Assembly: GCA_003290165.1 (NCBI GenBank)
Contig: QNQO01002056.1
Coordinates: forward strand, 99,686 to 163,685
Direction of reading: 5' to 3'
Origin: Berberis thunbergii
Lineage: Eukaryota; Streptophyta; Magnoliopsida; Ranunculales; Berberidaceae
Length of the DNA stretch: 64,000 bases
Shown here: positions 29,122-41,664 of the stretch, piece by piece
How the letters are laid out: every line of letters starts with the position of its first letter
Numbering within the stretch: position 1 is the first letter of the stretch
Notes under the pieces: model-generated
The model's database searches: none
What the model was told of the DNA's origin: nothing
The model's input: the letters and a program-made list of their open reading frames with translations, nothing else
Program-made: the position numbers and the translations under genes

Positions 29122-32100
29122 ATGGAAAAAGATTGGATTGAGCATAATCGTCTCAGCACCGAATATGAACTAGGGCTCCACACCTTCCTTAATGATGTTT
29201 TTGCTTTGTCGTCTTTTCATGGAAAGATAAAATGTCCATGCAAAAGGTGTCGCAACAGGCATTTCCATGTACGTGACACTGTTCAGGAACATCTAATCAT
29301 TTCTGGGTGGGATAGTCAGTATGCCCAAGGTATATGGGTACACCACGGTGAATTGGAAGTAATGGATGCATGGGCAGATTTTGAAGATTCAGAAGAAGAG
29401 GAAGAGGAAAAGGAAGAGGACGATATGGATGGCATGTTACATGACGCATTTGGGCATTCGCCATTTATGGGTGAAGAAGAAGACATTGACCATGAACCAA
29501 ATGAAGAGGCAAGGTCATTTTACAAGTTAGTTGAGGAAGCTGAGCAAGAGCTATACCCTGGTTGCAAAAACTTCAACAAGTTGTCCTGCCTTGTCCACTT
29601 GTTTCACCTAAAGTGTCTAAATGGTTGGACCAACAAATCTGTAACTCAACTACTCAAATTTCTTAAAAAGTTGCTCCCCCTTGGTGAATGCTTGCCTGAT
29701 TCGTTCTACAAGGCGAAAAAAATTGTGAATGATCTTGGCCTCGGTTATAAAAAGATTGATGCTTGTCCCAATGACTGTATGTTGTATCGAAATGAATTTG
29801 CGGATGCAGAATCATGTTCTATATGCCACTTATCTAGGTGGAAACAAGCAGATGATGGGTCTAATGTACTTACCAGTAAGAGACGTGGGGTAGCTGCTAA
29901 GACAATGTGGCATTTCCCACTTATTCCAAGGTTACAAAGGCTATTTATGTCATCTAAGACAACATCAAGCATGCGTTGGCATGCAGACTCACGAGCACGG
30001 GATGATATCCTACGACATCCTGCTGATTCTATGGCTTGGCGACATCTCGATAATCAATTTCCAGACTTTGCTGTTGATGGTCGAAATGTCAGGCTAGGAT
30101 TGGCAAGTGATGGCTTTAACCCATTTGGAACTCTTAGTATTGCACACAGCACGTGGCCAGTTGTCTTAATTCCATATAATCTACCGCCATGGATGTGTAT
30201 GAAGCAACCTTTCTTTATGATGTCTTTGCTTATTCCCGGACCTCGTGCTCCAGGCAATGATATTGATGTATATTTACAGCCATTGATTGATGAGTTGAAG
30301 GAATTATGGGATGTTGGGCGTCTAACATACGATGCATCAAGGAAAGAAAATTTTGTGATGCGTGCAGCTATCTTATGGACAATTAATGACTTTCCTGCAT
30401 ATGCAAACTTGTCTGGGTGGAGCACAAAAGGCAAGTATGCATGCCCCACTTGCAATGTGGAGACAACACGTCATTATCTTAAAAACTCTCGCAAGTTTTG
30501 TTATATGGGTCATCGTCGCTTTCTAGATGAGACTCATAGATATAGACGTCAAGTAGAATCATTTGATGGACAAATTGAACTACGATCTCCTCCCCCTAAC
30601 TTCACTGGCCAACAATTGCTAGCCGAGGCAAGTAAGGTGACAATAACGTTTGGGAAACACCATGCTCAAGTAGTTGGCTCTAAGCGCAAAAGGGATTGTG
30701 AAGGAGTAATAGGGTGGAAGAAGAAAAGTATTTTCTTTTCATTGCCTTATTGGGAACATCTCTTAATACGTCATAACTTAGACGTGATGCATATCGAGAA
30801 GAACATTTGCGAGAGTTTAGTTGGAACACTACTAAACATGGAAGGGAAAACCAAGGACACGTTGAATGCCCGTTTGGACCTGCAAGAACTGGACATTAGG
30901 CATGCCCTGCATCCAGAAACTACTTCTAGTAAGGTTCATTTGCCTAAGGCGTGTTACTCCTTGACCGCGGAAGAGAAAAAGCTACTCTGCACAGTGCTCT
31001 CCAAGGTGAAAGTGCCAGATGGCTATTCGAGTAACTTATCCCGATGCGTTCGTGTGAAAGAACGTAAAATATCAGGAATGAAGAGTCATGATTGCCATAT
31101 ATTAATGCAACAGCTACTGCCAATAGCAATTCGCAAAATTCTTCCCAAAGAAGTTAGTACAGTTTTGATTGAGCTAAGTACGTATTTTCGTGAATTATGC
31201 TCCAAAACTGGGACAGTTAATTGCTATGAGCAGTTAGAAAGTCATATACCTCTAGTACTTTGTCATCTTGAGAGGATTTTCCCCCCAGCTTTCTTTGATA
31301 TAATGGTTCACTTGTCCATACACTTGGCAAGTGAGGCTAAATTGGGAGGACCTGTTCACTATCGCTGGATGTATCCTATTGAGAGGTAAATCCCCATACC
31401 ATGTGTCATAATGTTAGGTAGTATGTATTAAAATAACTACTAATATATCATGGCAAATTATTTGTCATAGGTACCTTCACACGTTGAAGTCATATGTGCG
31501 CAATCGAAGTCGTCCTGAGGGATCAATTGCTGAAGGATACCTGGCTGAAGAATGTTTGACATTTTGTTCAAGATATTTGAACGATGTCGAGACAAGGGCT
31601 AACCGGCCAGTGCGAAATGATGATAATTATGTGCAAGCACCACGATCCTTCCTCAACATTTTCTCATCGCCCGGGCGTGGCATTGGGAAGGCAGAGTTTA
31701 TGAATATTGACGAAGTTACGTGGGTACAAATGCATAGATGGGTGTTATTTAACACATCTGAAATATACACACATGTAATGTATGCACGTCTACTATCTCC
31801 TCTCCACTTGAATCTCGACTTTGTAGCACCCTTAGTATCTCTAATGCATCCTAACCTTTTGTAGAGAACATAAGGAAGCCCTCCGAGCATGATACCCGAA
31901 CAAACGACAAATAGACATTGATCGGATTCATAACTCTGAGTTTCCTCAATGGTTTCGTGATGCTGTGAGTTTTGCCTCTACTAAATTGTAAATTCATGTT
32001 AACCAAATACTAAGGTTGTGCATTCTTTGGCTTCTAATGAACAGGTCAGCAGTTCTGATGAACCTAATGATGTTCAACACTTGTCGTGGGGTCCTTCGAA

Positions 32101-32638
32101 GGTTGTTCGCAAGTTTAAAAAATACCTTATTAATGGGTGTAGGTATCGCACGCAGTGTGCAGATAGGAGAAGTAAAACCCAGAATAGTGGAGTTGTACTC
32201 TCGGCAAGTTGCATTAATTATGGAACGGTTAATGACAATTCCCCCACAACCAAAGATGTGACGTACTATGGCGTGTTGACTGACATCACAGAGTTGGATT
32301 ATGGAGGAGGGCGACATGTAGTCCTATTTAGATGTGATTGGGTTGATAGGCGCGGCATTCAGGTAGACGAGTTAGGATTCACAATTGTGAAACTTAATCG
32401 ACTACTATGTACGGATGAACCCTACATTCTCGCTTCACAAGCGAAGCAAGTCTTTTATGTACAAGATCCTGTTAAAACTGAATGGCACGTCCCTGTTAAG
32501 ATAAAGCCTAGAGAATTTTATGATGTCAATGGAGAGTCGTCTACATCCACTGAAGAAGAAATTGTTGAATCTGAGCCCGTTCCTGTTAGAAGGTTTGATA
32601 ATATGGATGGTGATGAAGATGTTGTAATAGAGTGTTAG
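29122..32638 (+). CDS. CACTA transposase (TNP2 family)
   Basis: Cuts and pastes the element by acting on its terminal repeats in the nucleus. Exon 1 (29,122-31,385, 755 codons open) begins with a transposase-associated domain ('MEKDWIEHNRLSTEYELGL', 'CPCKRCRN'), then an acidic linker and the TNP2 core. Candidate catalytic acids sit in 'LASDGFNPFG', 'GPRAPGNDIDVYL' and 'NLDVMHIEKNICES'. A DUF4218-type region follows ('HIPLVLCHLERIFPP'). Splicing at 31,385/31,471 restores 'WMYPIERYLHTLKSYVRNR'. The last exon (about 32,046-32,638) carries a DUF4216-type domain ('VVLFRCDWVDRRGI', 'VFYVQDP'). The block between (about 31,865-31,962, 'YPNKRQIDIDRIHNSEFPQW') has an in-frame TGA near 31,890 and an imperfect splice phase, so the full protein may be broken. 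Confidence 0.85.
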
Positions 32639-32639
32639 C

Positions 32640-32910
32640 AAGTTGGGTATTCTAAGTTCATAGAGTAATGTATGAAGTTTGATAATATGGATGGTGATGA
32701 ACATGTTGTGCATCTCAACTTTAATGCTATTTTACAATATGCACAGTATATGATTGATACTTATATTTTATTCAATGGTTTAATATATGTGGTTCAATCT
32801 ATTTGGCTCTATGGCTGTGATACATTTGATGTTGCTTTCTGAACTTATATTTTTTCTATGCATGAATATGTACAATCTTGAATGTTATAACAGGTTAAAA
32901 TAATATAGAG
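32640..32910. other. Spacer between the two CACTA genes
   Basis: Non-coding. The last coding stretch of the transposase, 'GATAATATGGATGGTGATGA', is repeated at about 32,681-32,700. Confidence 0.6.
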
Positions 32911-34449
32911 ATGAGGCGTCTAACTCAAAGAGGACAGTTGCAATCTCGAAGAGCAACCTTATCACAACATGCTTCTACTTCACAAGCTATATCAAGTCAG
33001 GAAAGGTCACAGCATGTGTCTCAACTATCTCAAACAGATACTGTAGTCCCTGAGACTATTACTCCCTCTATTGCTGGAGAGGGACAGCCGCTATCTGAAG
33101 ATCAACAAGAACTTGCTGACCATGATATGAATGAAGTTGAACAACAACTAGAGAGGATTGCGGATGGACGCCTATCTACAAGGCATAGGGATGAAGCTGT
33201 TCGTATAGGTAATGTTTGCTGACTTATCGCAAGTGGAAATTTTTTTTTCTTCCAGATATGACATAGTTTGAGGAAATCGATTTTTTTTTTAATATTCATG
33301 ATATATAGCTTATTTCACTTTGGGTGCTATTGGAATTGCAGTACAACGATATAAGAAACGCAAGGGTATGCATCAATATGAAGGCCCAAACCATATAAAA
33401 TTGATGGTGGTGAAATGCAATGCCTTTGGACAGCCTATCGGCAAGACAGCAGCAAAAGTATCTACTGAAATTGGTATAATAGCACGGGATGGAAGTAAGG
33501 TGCCTCTTTCACCTTGCAAATGGCCGAAGATATCACCAGATGTGAAGGACACTATTTGGAAGCTAATATCGGTAATAGTCTTGCAAGTTTAATAATATAT
33601 GACATAGCACATTTTCCCAAATCGTATTTCTATATTACTTATCGTAGCTTGATAATTATTGGAATACTACGTTTTTGTCACAGGCAAAGTTCTCATTCGA
33701 AAACTGTACGGACAAAACTAAGGTATTTGTCTATCTTGACGAGTGTTTAAAATTTGATAATTAGTGTTTCTATATATCGTCATGTGATTATATTATACTA
33801 AAAAAAACTTTATTATAAAATTTGACAGAGATGGGTCCTTACTAAAGCGTGCGATTGTTGGAAACAATGGAAACACAATTTGTTCAAGGCATATCATAGG
33901 TATGATCGACCACTTGAGCAACAATATGAGCACACTGATGATGGGGTGGATAAGGCTCAGTGGCGGATGCTTGTACAGTACTGGAGGAGCGAAAATTTTA
34001 AGGTGTATATGTTAAGTACTGTAGTTTAACTAGTACGATAGTTCATATGATTGAAAAGAATTTTAAGATGAGCAACTCACTCGAACAATGCTCCGCAATG
34101 CGGGGGGGATGAAGCTAATGCCAAAGTACGTGAACTAGTGCAATCACATGAGCTTACTAAGCAACAGCTGGTTTCAGCGCATGATGCAACTGCACAAGAG
34201 CTAGTAGCTACGAAGGAGAAGCTAGCAGCCACTGAAGCAAAGCTGGAGACAACAACAGCAAAGTTGGAGACAACGACAGCAAAGTTGGAGACAACGACAG
34301 CAAAGTTGGAGACAACGACAACAAATCTGGAGATAACCAATCGGAAGGTAGACACGTTGACCAATGATATGGAGGCATTTAGAGCATTCATGTCAAACAT
34401 GCAACCTCTAATGGGATCCGCGACGCAGCCAGGCAGGGTGAGTAATTAA
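32911..34449 (+). CDS. Second CACTA gene (En/Spm TNPA-like, Ptta-type)
   Basis: Exon blocks in one direction: 32,911-33,210 ('MRRLTQRGQLQSRRATLSQH', low-complexity N-terminus), about 33,310-33,575 ('RKGMHQYEGPNHIKLMVVKC', 'ISPDVKDTIWKLIS'), a short block near 33,685, about 33,830-34,000 ('CDCWKQWKHNLFKAYHRY'), and about 34,065-34,449. Plant transposons of this class carry such a gene next to the transposase; its product binds subterminal repeats. The last block is a coiled coil with near-perfect 7-residue repeats (KLETTTA). Exon borders are estimates, and I did not verify one continuous frame. Confidence 0.65.
34247..34330 (+). repeat. 21-bp coding minisatellite (KLETTTA)
   Basis: 'AAGTTGGAGACAACGACAGC' repeats about four times in frame, giving a heptad coiled-coil extension in the second CACTA protein. 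Confidence 0.85.
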
Positions 34450-34494
34450 ACTTTAACCATACGCACCTAAATACATGAATAATTAAACTTTAAC

Positions 34495-34680
34495 CATAGC
34501 TAATTTGAATGTTGAATGCTGATTGAATGCTAAAGTGATGAAATGCTTGAATGCTGAAATGTATGTTGAATCGTATGCTTCAATTGCGTAAATGTATGCT
34601 GAATGCTGCTTGAATGCTATTTGTATGCTTGTAAAAGGTTGCTTGGAAAAGTAGTAACAATTTGCTGAATGCATAGGTTA
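34495..34680 (+). repeat. TGAATGCT-type minisatellite
   Basis: About a dozen diverged copies of 'TGAATGCT' or 'TGTATGCT'. No other signal. Confidence 0.65.
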
Positions 34681-34994
34681 AATGAGAGTGTGTTTACCTC
34701 ACAAGCACTCCTCGGTGGATGCTACCATTTGACCTTATTCAAGGAGTGTAGCTAGAAAGGAATTAGAGTATGACTAAAACGAAATAGGATAGGCTTAAAA
34801 GAGAAAAACATTACTTGTGCATCAGCTGATTGCTAGTACCGAGAATTCTTTTTTCAAATGAAGTAAAGCTTTCAAGGCCATATAGGGGAATGTAATAGTA
34901 TGGTTTTTAAGATCTTTGCAGGCAACTAAAGAATTGAAAGACAATAAAACAATTCTTTAGTAGGGAAATGTAATAGTAGGGGAATGTAATAGTC

Positions 34995-35150
34995 CAGGCT
35001 TCCCGCTGATCCCGTCCCGTCCCGAACCTGTTTGGGATGGGACGAGGTCGGGATGAGGTTTTTCCCATCCCGTCCCGTCCCGATCCCGTATGAACGGGAT
35101 GGGATTGGGATGGGCATATCTCGTCCCATCCCGTCCCGTGCCCACCCCTA
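34995..35150. mobile_element. hAT right-end relic
   Basis: Closely matches the right end of the complete hAT element at 61,030-61,179: 'GGACGAGGTCGGGATGAGG', the CCCGTCCCG motifs and the terminal 'GTGCCCACCCCTA' ending at 35,150. No matching left end or 8-bp duplication is found nearby, so it is a truncated copy within the CACTA element. Confidence 0.75.
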
Positions 35151-35654
35151 ACACTAGATAGGCATGTTTATACATAATCTCCCATCTCTTACTACTTTCA
35201 ATAGTTAATAAAATTTAAAATAAATTAAAGAAGCTTTATATTGTGTTCTTTGTTCACACTTGTGCATTCCTTCATTTGATTGCATGAATGCGTATTTCTA
35301 TTTCTTTGTGCGTGTAGTATATGTGTTCGTGTAGTATATGTGTGCGTGTAGTATATGTGTTCTTTACAACCGCTACGTACGGGGGTACGTGACGACTTTA
35401 CCCGTATAAAACACAAAGAAAAAATTAAAAGCAAAACTTGTCGTGAAGTCAATTGCATATTTAAAGCACAAGACGAACTCATCCCAAATAACCAGCGCCC
35501 AGGAACCTGGACAGCACCCACCTTATCCTCACGAACTCTTAGTCGCAGCGATGTAGAAGCCAAAAACCGACGCTGTAACAGCGCGTACAGCAGAACGCTG
35601 ACTCTGTCAGCAGCGTATTCTGGCTGCCAAGCTGAAAATTCATCGCACTCTGTC

Positions 35655-35820
35655 AGCAGAAGCAACTCTGTCTACGCAGACCACAATGCTGTCTGTGTGC
35701 AGAGTGCGGAATGTGACACGCGTCTGCTCCGCTACGCCGCATTCCCTTATCCGCACGACCTCTGAATCGCAGCAATGTAGACACTGGCGCTGTAACAGCG
35801 CGTACCGCAGAATGCTGTCT
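35655..35820 (+). repeat. GC-richer direct repeat, copy 1
   Basis: About 165 bp ('CAGCAGAAGCAACTCTGTCT' to 'GTACCGCAGAATGCTG') is repeated nearly exactly at 36,729-36,894. The surroundings (35,355-37,200) also hold shorter related words ('CAGCGCGTACAGCAGAA', 'CTGGCTGCCAAGCT'). The GC content contrasts with the AT-rich element. Identity unknown. Confidence 0.7.
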
Positions 35821-36728
35821 CTGTCAAGTTTTGAACTATACTCTGCAGGTTTTGAACTTCAAGTTTTGTACCGTTACTCTGAAACTATTCGAAACTGCTC
35901 CCTCCCTAACTGTTTATTTTTCCCTTCTTCACGATGTTCTCAACTTCTCATAATGATCATGTGCAGAGTATAGTTTTAAACGTCTGATGGTGCAGGTGTT
36001 TTATTCGATAATCTTAGACACATCCATTTGAAGAAAAGAGGTGACGAAAGGTTTGTATTTGTTTTACTCCTTTTCGTTCTCTACTATGACCAGGTTGTTA
36101 TATATGTTCGAATTTAAAAATAGAAAAGCCGTTCTCTGAGAGGGAAAATCATTAAAAATGAACTAAAAACATAAGAACTCTTAAATAAATCGCAATAATG
36201 CTTAGCTGAGTACACACCCATCATCAATTCTAACTATTTTTTAGTTGTCGATATTATTGGAACCAAACGAGCTAAATTATAGAATAGTACTTGCTCATAA
36301 TAGGGTGCCTTTTCAAAAGAAAATAAAATGATTGTTGGGGTGGTTTGGTCGGAAGGTGGGCTAAGAAGGCATGTGGGATTACAAACCTGTCTTTGTAATG
36401 AATTGATGGATGTCAGTATAAAAAAAATGTGGTGTTTGTGACTGAGAAATGGAATAGTTTTTCAACGGAGATCGTGAGGTTTTAGTGCTTTCCATGTCTT
36501 CATTCTCCTTTGACTTGGGGAGCTAGAACATCCCCCCAGTTTAGAATTCAAATATTAGTTTTGTTTTGGGAATTTTATTATATGATGTTAGTATGTGTTG
36601 CGGTGTTCATCGGCTCTTCGTTGGGTGTTCAATGGGTGATTAGTAGGAGGGTTTTGAACTAGCAATTGTCAGATCAACATCAAGTAAGCTACAGTTGACT
36701 GATATCAGACTGAAGATGAAAAACGTAC

Positions 36729-36894
36729 AGCAGAAGCAACTCTGTCTACGCAGACCACAATGCTGTCTGTGTGCAGAGTGCGGAATGTGACACGCGTCTG
36801 CTCCGCTACGCCGCATTCCCTTATCCGCACGACCTCTGAATCGCAGCAATGTAGACACTGGCGCTGTAACAGCGCGTACCGCAGAATGCTGACT
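36729..36894 (+). repeat. GC-richer direct repeat, copy 2
   Basis: Partner of 35,655-35,820. Downstream, 36,900-37,200 has further internal repeats ('GCAGTCCAGCCAA' three times). No gene is recognised in 35,355-37,230. Confidence 0.7.
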
Positions 36895-37698
36895 CTGTCA
36901 GCATCGCACTCTGGCTGCCAAGCTAGAAAACCATCGCACCCTGTCTTGGGGTCCTGCAAGCGAACCAAACCTGTTTCCCAGCAGACTTCAATATCCGCCC
37001 TGCTACGCCTGAAACGAACAGCAGAAGCACGCATCGCACTCTGTCTACGCAGACCACAGTGCTGTCTGTGCTGCAGAGTGCGGACTGTACAGCCAAACCG
37101 CAGTCCAGCCAAGCTTTCACCACCTGGACTGCAATGTTACGCGTGTCTGCAGTCCAGCCAAACCGCAGTCCAGTGTGAGCATTCACCACCTTCTGCACTG
37201 CAATGCACTACACATTGCTAGCTTAAAAGGTTCGTGTTTTGGTACTTGTACAATCAATTGGCTTTTGTTCAAAAGTTTCCTCTTATCTTGTCCCTTCGCC
37301 TACTGGCATGAGTTAACTCTCAGCTTTTAGACCTGTAACAACTCCGTTATCTATTACATTAGTTACTCTCAAAACTCATGTACAATAAAGCTAGATTTAA
37401 GACTAATTTTGTAATAGGAAATTACCAATATACCCATGACACCTAACAATTTTTAATATAATTTTCTTAGTCCTTTTTCCTAGTAAGAGAGTATTCATGC
37501 AACATAAGTAGATACAATGTTGATATTAGAAGGTTCATACAATATCACTTTCACTTCCCAACAACCATAAGAGCCGCTTGTCTTAACACACCCACTGTCT
37601 GTTAGCATTACTATGTTTACCAGCTCCGTTTCTATTCCGAACTTATGGAAGTAAATATTTTATGTCGGTATTAAATGTTTGAATTTTTTTTTCTTTAG

Positions 37699-39591
37699 GT
37701 ATCCAATTCCACCATTTGATTTTTCTGTTGAAGGAGTGACATCGATATCAGCTGATGTTCATAAGTATGGGTTGGCACCCAAGGGAACAAGTATAGTCCT
37801 TTACAGGAATCATGACATCAGAAAGGTATTACTTATCGTTTATGATACTTGCCTATGAAATGTATTTGGCCAGTGGGTCTATCTTCATCGGCTCAAAATG
37901 TTAGTAACTCGTATCTTTATTCTTATTTACTTAATCTATGGAAGAGGATTGAGATTATTGGAAATTTTTGATCAAAAGGATATGAATAAAACTTATCAAA
38001 CTCATTAGCTCTACCTATATGTCTATGGACTCTAACTTGTCCCAGAAATATATTTTGTATTGATAATCCTTAGCGAACACTTACATGATCTTGCTTGTAC
38101 TTTTATATTTATCGTAGAAGTTGTTCAAGACTTTTGCTCTGTATTTTATAAAAGAAGTATGCATGTTATATATTTTGTTACTTGGTAAGTTGTGTGCTAA
38201 TTCTTTTATAATTTTCTGTTGGCCGATGGACCTCTTTTATGGCTATCGCTGAACTTCTTCAACAGCACCAATTTGTGGCAGGTGAGTCTCTTACTTTTCA
38301 GTTTTCAAATATTCACTGCACTTGTCTTTTCATAGATACACCGTTTGTTGGGTCCAGGGGTGAAAAGAGCGAAACCCCTCAAAACCACTTCACAACATGC
38401 ACACGAGATTGCTTCGCTCTCTTCATCCCCAGTCCCAACACCGTTCTCTATTCTGATCCTGGCACATGTTGAATAAAAGATTTGGAAGTTGTTTTGTGAA
38501 ATTTATTTATTTAATGCATTGCTGCAAGGATGGCTTAACTTGAGGATTATGTGTTTCATTGACAGTTGACACCTCGACGTATACATACTCATATTTGACA
38601 TTGTTACTTCTGAAGCTCCAATTTTGGCATGCATTCAACGACACCATATTAGTGAAACATGTGCTCCAATGATTCAACATTTAGTAAAATTGTGAGATTT
38701 GGATAACGTTGTTTTGATTATTGAAAAACAGTAGAATGTTTTCATTCAGGTACAATGTTTAGAATATGAATATCCAAATCAGATTGACATGGGCTTACAG
38801 GAAAGTTACTATGTAAAATTGTGAGATTTGGATAATGTTTTTGATTATTGAAAACCAGTAGAATGTATTGTATTCAAATACGATGTTTAGAATATGAATA
38901 ACCAAATCAGATTGACATGGGGTCACGGGCAAGTTACTATAGATGGTTTGAACATGTCTATCAACTTTTACATCTGATCTGTATTTTTCTGTTTTCTTTC
39001 TGCGAATCTCTCTTACTGGTAAACTTGTACTTTGTCAATGATAAATCTCATATCATATTAAATCCTCTTCTTTTTTGCAGTTACGTACGGAATGGTCAGG
39101 GGGTCTTTATATTTCTCCTACCATAGCCGGAAGCAGGCCTGGGGGATTAAGTGTTGGGGCTTGGGCGGCCATGATGGCTTTAGGCCAAGAAGGTTATATA
39201 GATCATTGAAGGTTTTCCTTTTAATTTTCCCCCTCCTTTGCTCCTCAGTTTTCACTAAAATTATGTGGCAAAAAAACTGTGTTCTTGTAGGATACTTGGA
39301 AAACACAAATAGGATCATGGAAGCATCTAAGAGCCTACAGAAAGGGTCAGTGATATTTTTTTCTTGGAAATTTAGTTTTGTGCTTAGATTGTACCTTAAA
39401 AGAGAGAAGAAAATCACATTTATTTTGTTGAGTTTGTTCTGCAGGATAAAGAAGATACCAGAGCTATTTATCATTGGAAGGCCAGATATGACTATTGATG
39501 CTTTCGGTTCGAAAGATATCGACATTTTCGAAGTAAATGATATAATGTCATCAAAAGGCTGGCATTTGAATGCATTGCAGAGGCCTAACAG
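37699..39591 (+). pseudogene. Captured sphingosine-1-phosphate lyase gene fragment
   Basis: Five exon-like blocks with canonical borders: 37,699-37,825, 38,266-38,281, 39,081-39,192, 39,291-39,345 and 39,445-39,591. They read '[20 protein letters not shown]', '[20 protein letters not shown]', then '[17 protein letters not shown]', 'MEASKSLQKG' and 'VNDIMSSKGWHLNALQRPN'. This is the C-terminal half of the PLP-dependent ER enzyme that splits sphingoid-base phosphates, including the HK pair where the cofactor lysine normally sits. A 4-bp duplication (ACGTACG) at about 39,083 shifts frame. The 5' exons and the last exons are absent. Introns are retained, so capture was at DNA level. Confidence 0.9.
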
Positions 39592-39659
39592 GTGTGCCAT
39601 TTTTATTTTATTTTCAGTATTTGTTTTTCAGATATATAGCAGCTTTTAGAAAAGGATAA

Positions 39660-40474
39660 AAGAGAAAGTTCCCTAGGCCTATATAAGCACCTCTCATGTT
39701 CCAGAAATTGCAAGGATTTGGAGAACCCAATTGTTGGACTGACGAATTCCGTCATGTATATCTTTATTCATGGTCTGTGTGTCATGTTAATTACAATTAA
39801 GTTTCAAGCTTTGCCAAATTTAGCCATGAAATCAGCATATTAAAGAGTATGAAAGGCTAAGATCGTAGAGCCAACAATGTTCTACATATGCAGTCCAACT
39901 GAGCTTAGAATTACATATCTAGTTGAATTCAGTTAAAGATAAACCCGAAACATGGTTCTAAATGAACCCGATCCCGTCCCGATTTTTTTGGGTCATTTTG
40001 GGATTGATCAAACTCATCTCGATCCCGTCCCGATCTCGAAACATGCCTGATTCAATTCAATTCTTCTTCTCAAGCAATCTCTGTTATTGTCAGTCTTTTG
40101 TAACAGCAACTCAACTCTGTTTGTGGCTTGCAAGATTCTATTCTTCAAGATATCAACTGTCTGACAGATCAAATTAGTCTGGAATAGCTTGATATCATCA
40201 ATTCCTGCAAGAAACGTATTCAAACACAGGTTAGTTCCTAACACAAGAACAGTGGAGTATCAGTATACACATGGTAATTGAATGTTTCAAAGATTGATAG
40301 ATTTATCAAAATTGTTGAGTTATTAATTCGTTTTGAATAGAAAAAAAAAAAAATTGCCACATATGCAATAATGTCTACTAATTAATAAATGTGTGAATTA
40401 CTTCAATGGATTGTAAAATAAATGTGTGAATTACTCCAATAGATAAGATGTACTAAAATATATTTGTGCTACAG
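39660..40474. other. Spacer with a hAT left-end-like patch
   Basis: 39,966-40,045 ('GATCCCGTCCCGATTTTTTT', 'CTCATCTCGATCCCGTCCCG') resembles the left subterminal part of the hAT element at 59,956-60,070 but lacks the TAGGGGTGGGCA terminus. The rest shows no gene. 40,475 is the first base of the MLO exon. Confidence 0.5.
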
Positions 40475-41407
40475 ATCCGGAGAGGTTTAGATTTGCTAGA
40501 GACACATCAAACGGGAGAAGGCAGTTGAATTCCTGGAGCAAGTCACCCGTTCTCCTTTGGATTGTAAGAATCAATGTTTAAATATTATCTCTGATTATGA
40601 ATTCAACACTATTATGCATTTTCCATTAAATTCTGCAAAGTATAATGATGTATAGTGCCTTGATTTGATTCAATCCCATAAGATAAATGAATTGTGAAGA
40701 TATAACAAAATTTGCCTACTTAAATATGAATGTGTTCCAAGTATCTGCAAAGTATATGAATGTATAGTGCCTTATGATGTATGTGTTCCAAGTATCCAAG
40801 TATAATGATGTATATTATTAGACACATCTAGTTTAAATTTGATTCATTTTGGGTAGGGTGACTACAATGTCTGCTTAATTTTATATAGCTTTAATTATCG
40901 ACGCATCAAGTGTACAACTCACCTAATTTATTATTGAAAAAAGTTGCAATCCGTTCCGAATAGATTGAAAAATACAGAGTTTGACTTGTGAATCAACAAA
41001 TTGGAGACCATTCTTAAATTGGACAGCCATGACTGCTTCATGCTTCATGCTTCCTGAATAAGTCCAATTATTATAAGCATGAATGATTAATCTAGCTAGC
41101 TAACAGTATGTTGCTTATTGTTTCAGGCATGCTTCTTTAGACAGTTCTTTCGATCTGTCGTCAAGGTCGATTATTTTACTGTGAGACATGAATTTATAAT
41201 GGTAAGTCATATCCTTCGTAAAAGCGAGTTACTTGTACGAATTTTATAGATTTAGTGAGTAAAACATGTTGTTTGTGATTAACAGGCACATTTGGTCCCC
41301 CAAAATGCGAATAAATTTGATTTTCAGAAATACATCAACAGATCACTTGAAGAAGATTTCAAAGTTGTAGGAATCAGTCCAGTAATTTGGTTCATAGCAG
41401 TGTTGTA
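40475..41407 (+). pseudogene. Captured MLO gene fragment
   Basis: Three consecutive exons with canonical splice sites: 40,475-40,563 ('[20 protein letters not shown]', 'SKSPVLLWI'), 41,127-41,201 ('ACFFRQFFRSVVKVDYFTVR', 'HEFIM') and from 41,286 ('[18 protein letters not shown]', '[12 protein letters not shown]'). This is the central loop and following membrane segment of plant MLO proteins, seven-transmembrane proteins known for powdery mildew susceptibility and other roles. Phases join cleanly and no stop is seen within these exons, so capture may be recent. The 5' and 3' parts are missing; homology ends at about 41,407, 260 bp before the right subterminal array. Confidence 0.9.
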
Positions 41408-41664
41408 TGTAAAAATTTTGTTTTATGTCCCATAGACGATCACAATTTTGTTTTATGTAGTTATTTCAATTTGAGGTTGACAGTATTTGGGATTGTATTT
41501 TTTTGTGATGGACAATTTATTGAGTATATAAAAATTAATTTAATTGTGTTCAAGTTTAAGATGTTTATAATTTGCCAAATTTTAAAATTAATATAATGAC
41601 AAAAAAAAGTATATGCTAAATTTTAAAATTAATATAATTTAAATATAAAAAAATTATTTTTCAA

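Noticed and set aside
34995..40060. A single hAT element spanning 35.0-40.05 kb from its two end-like patches
   Set aside because: The right-end-like patch lies to the left of the left-end-like patch in the same orientation, and no 8-bp duplication joins them; they are separate relics.
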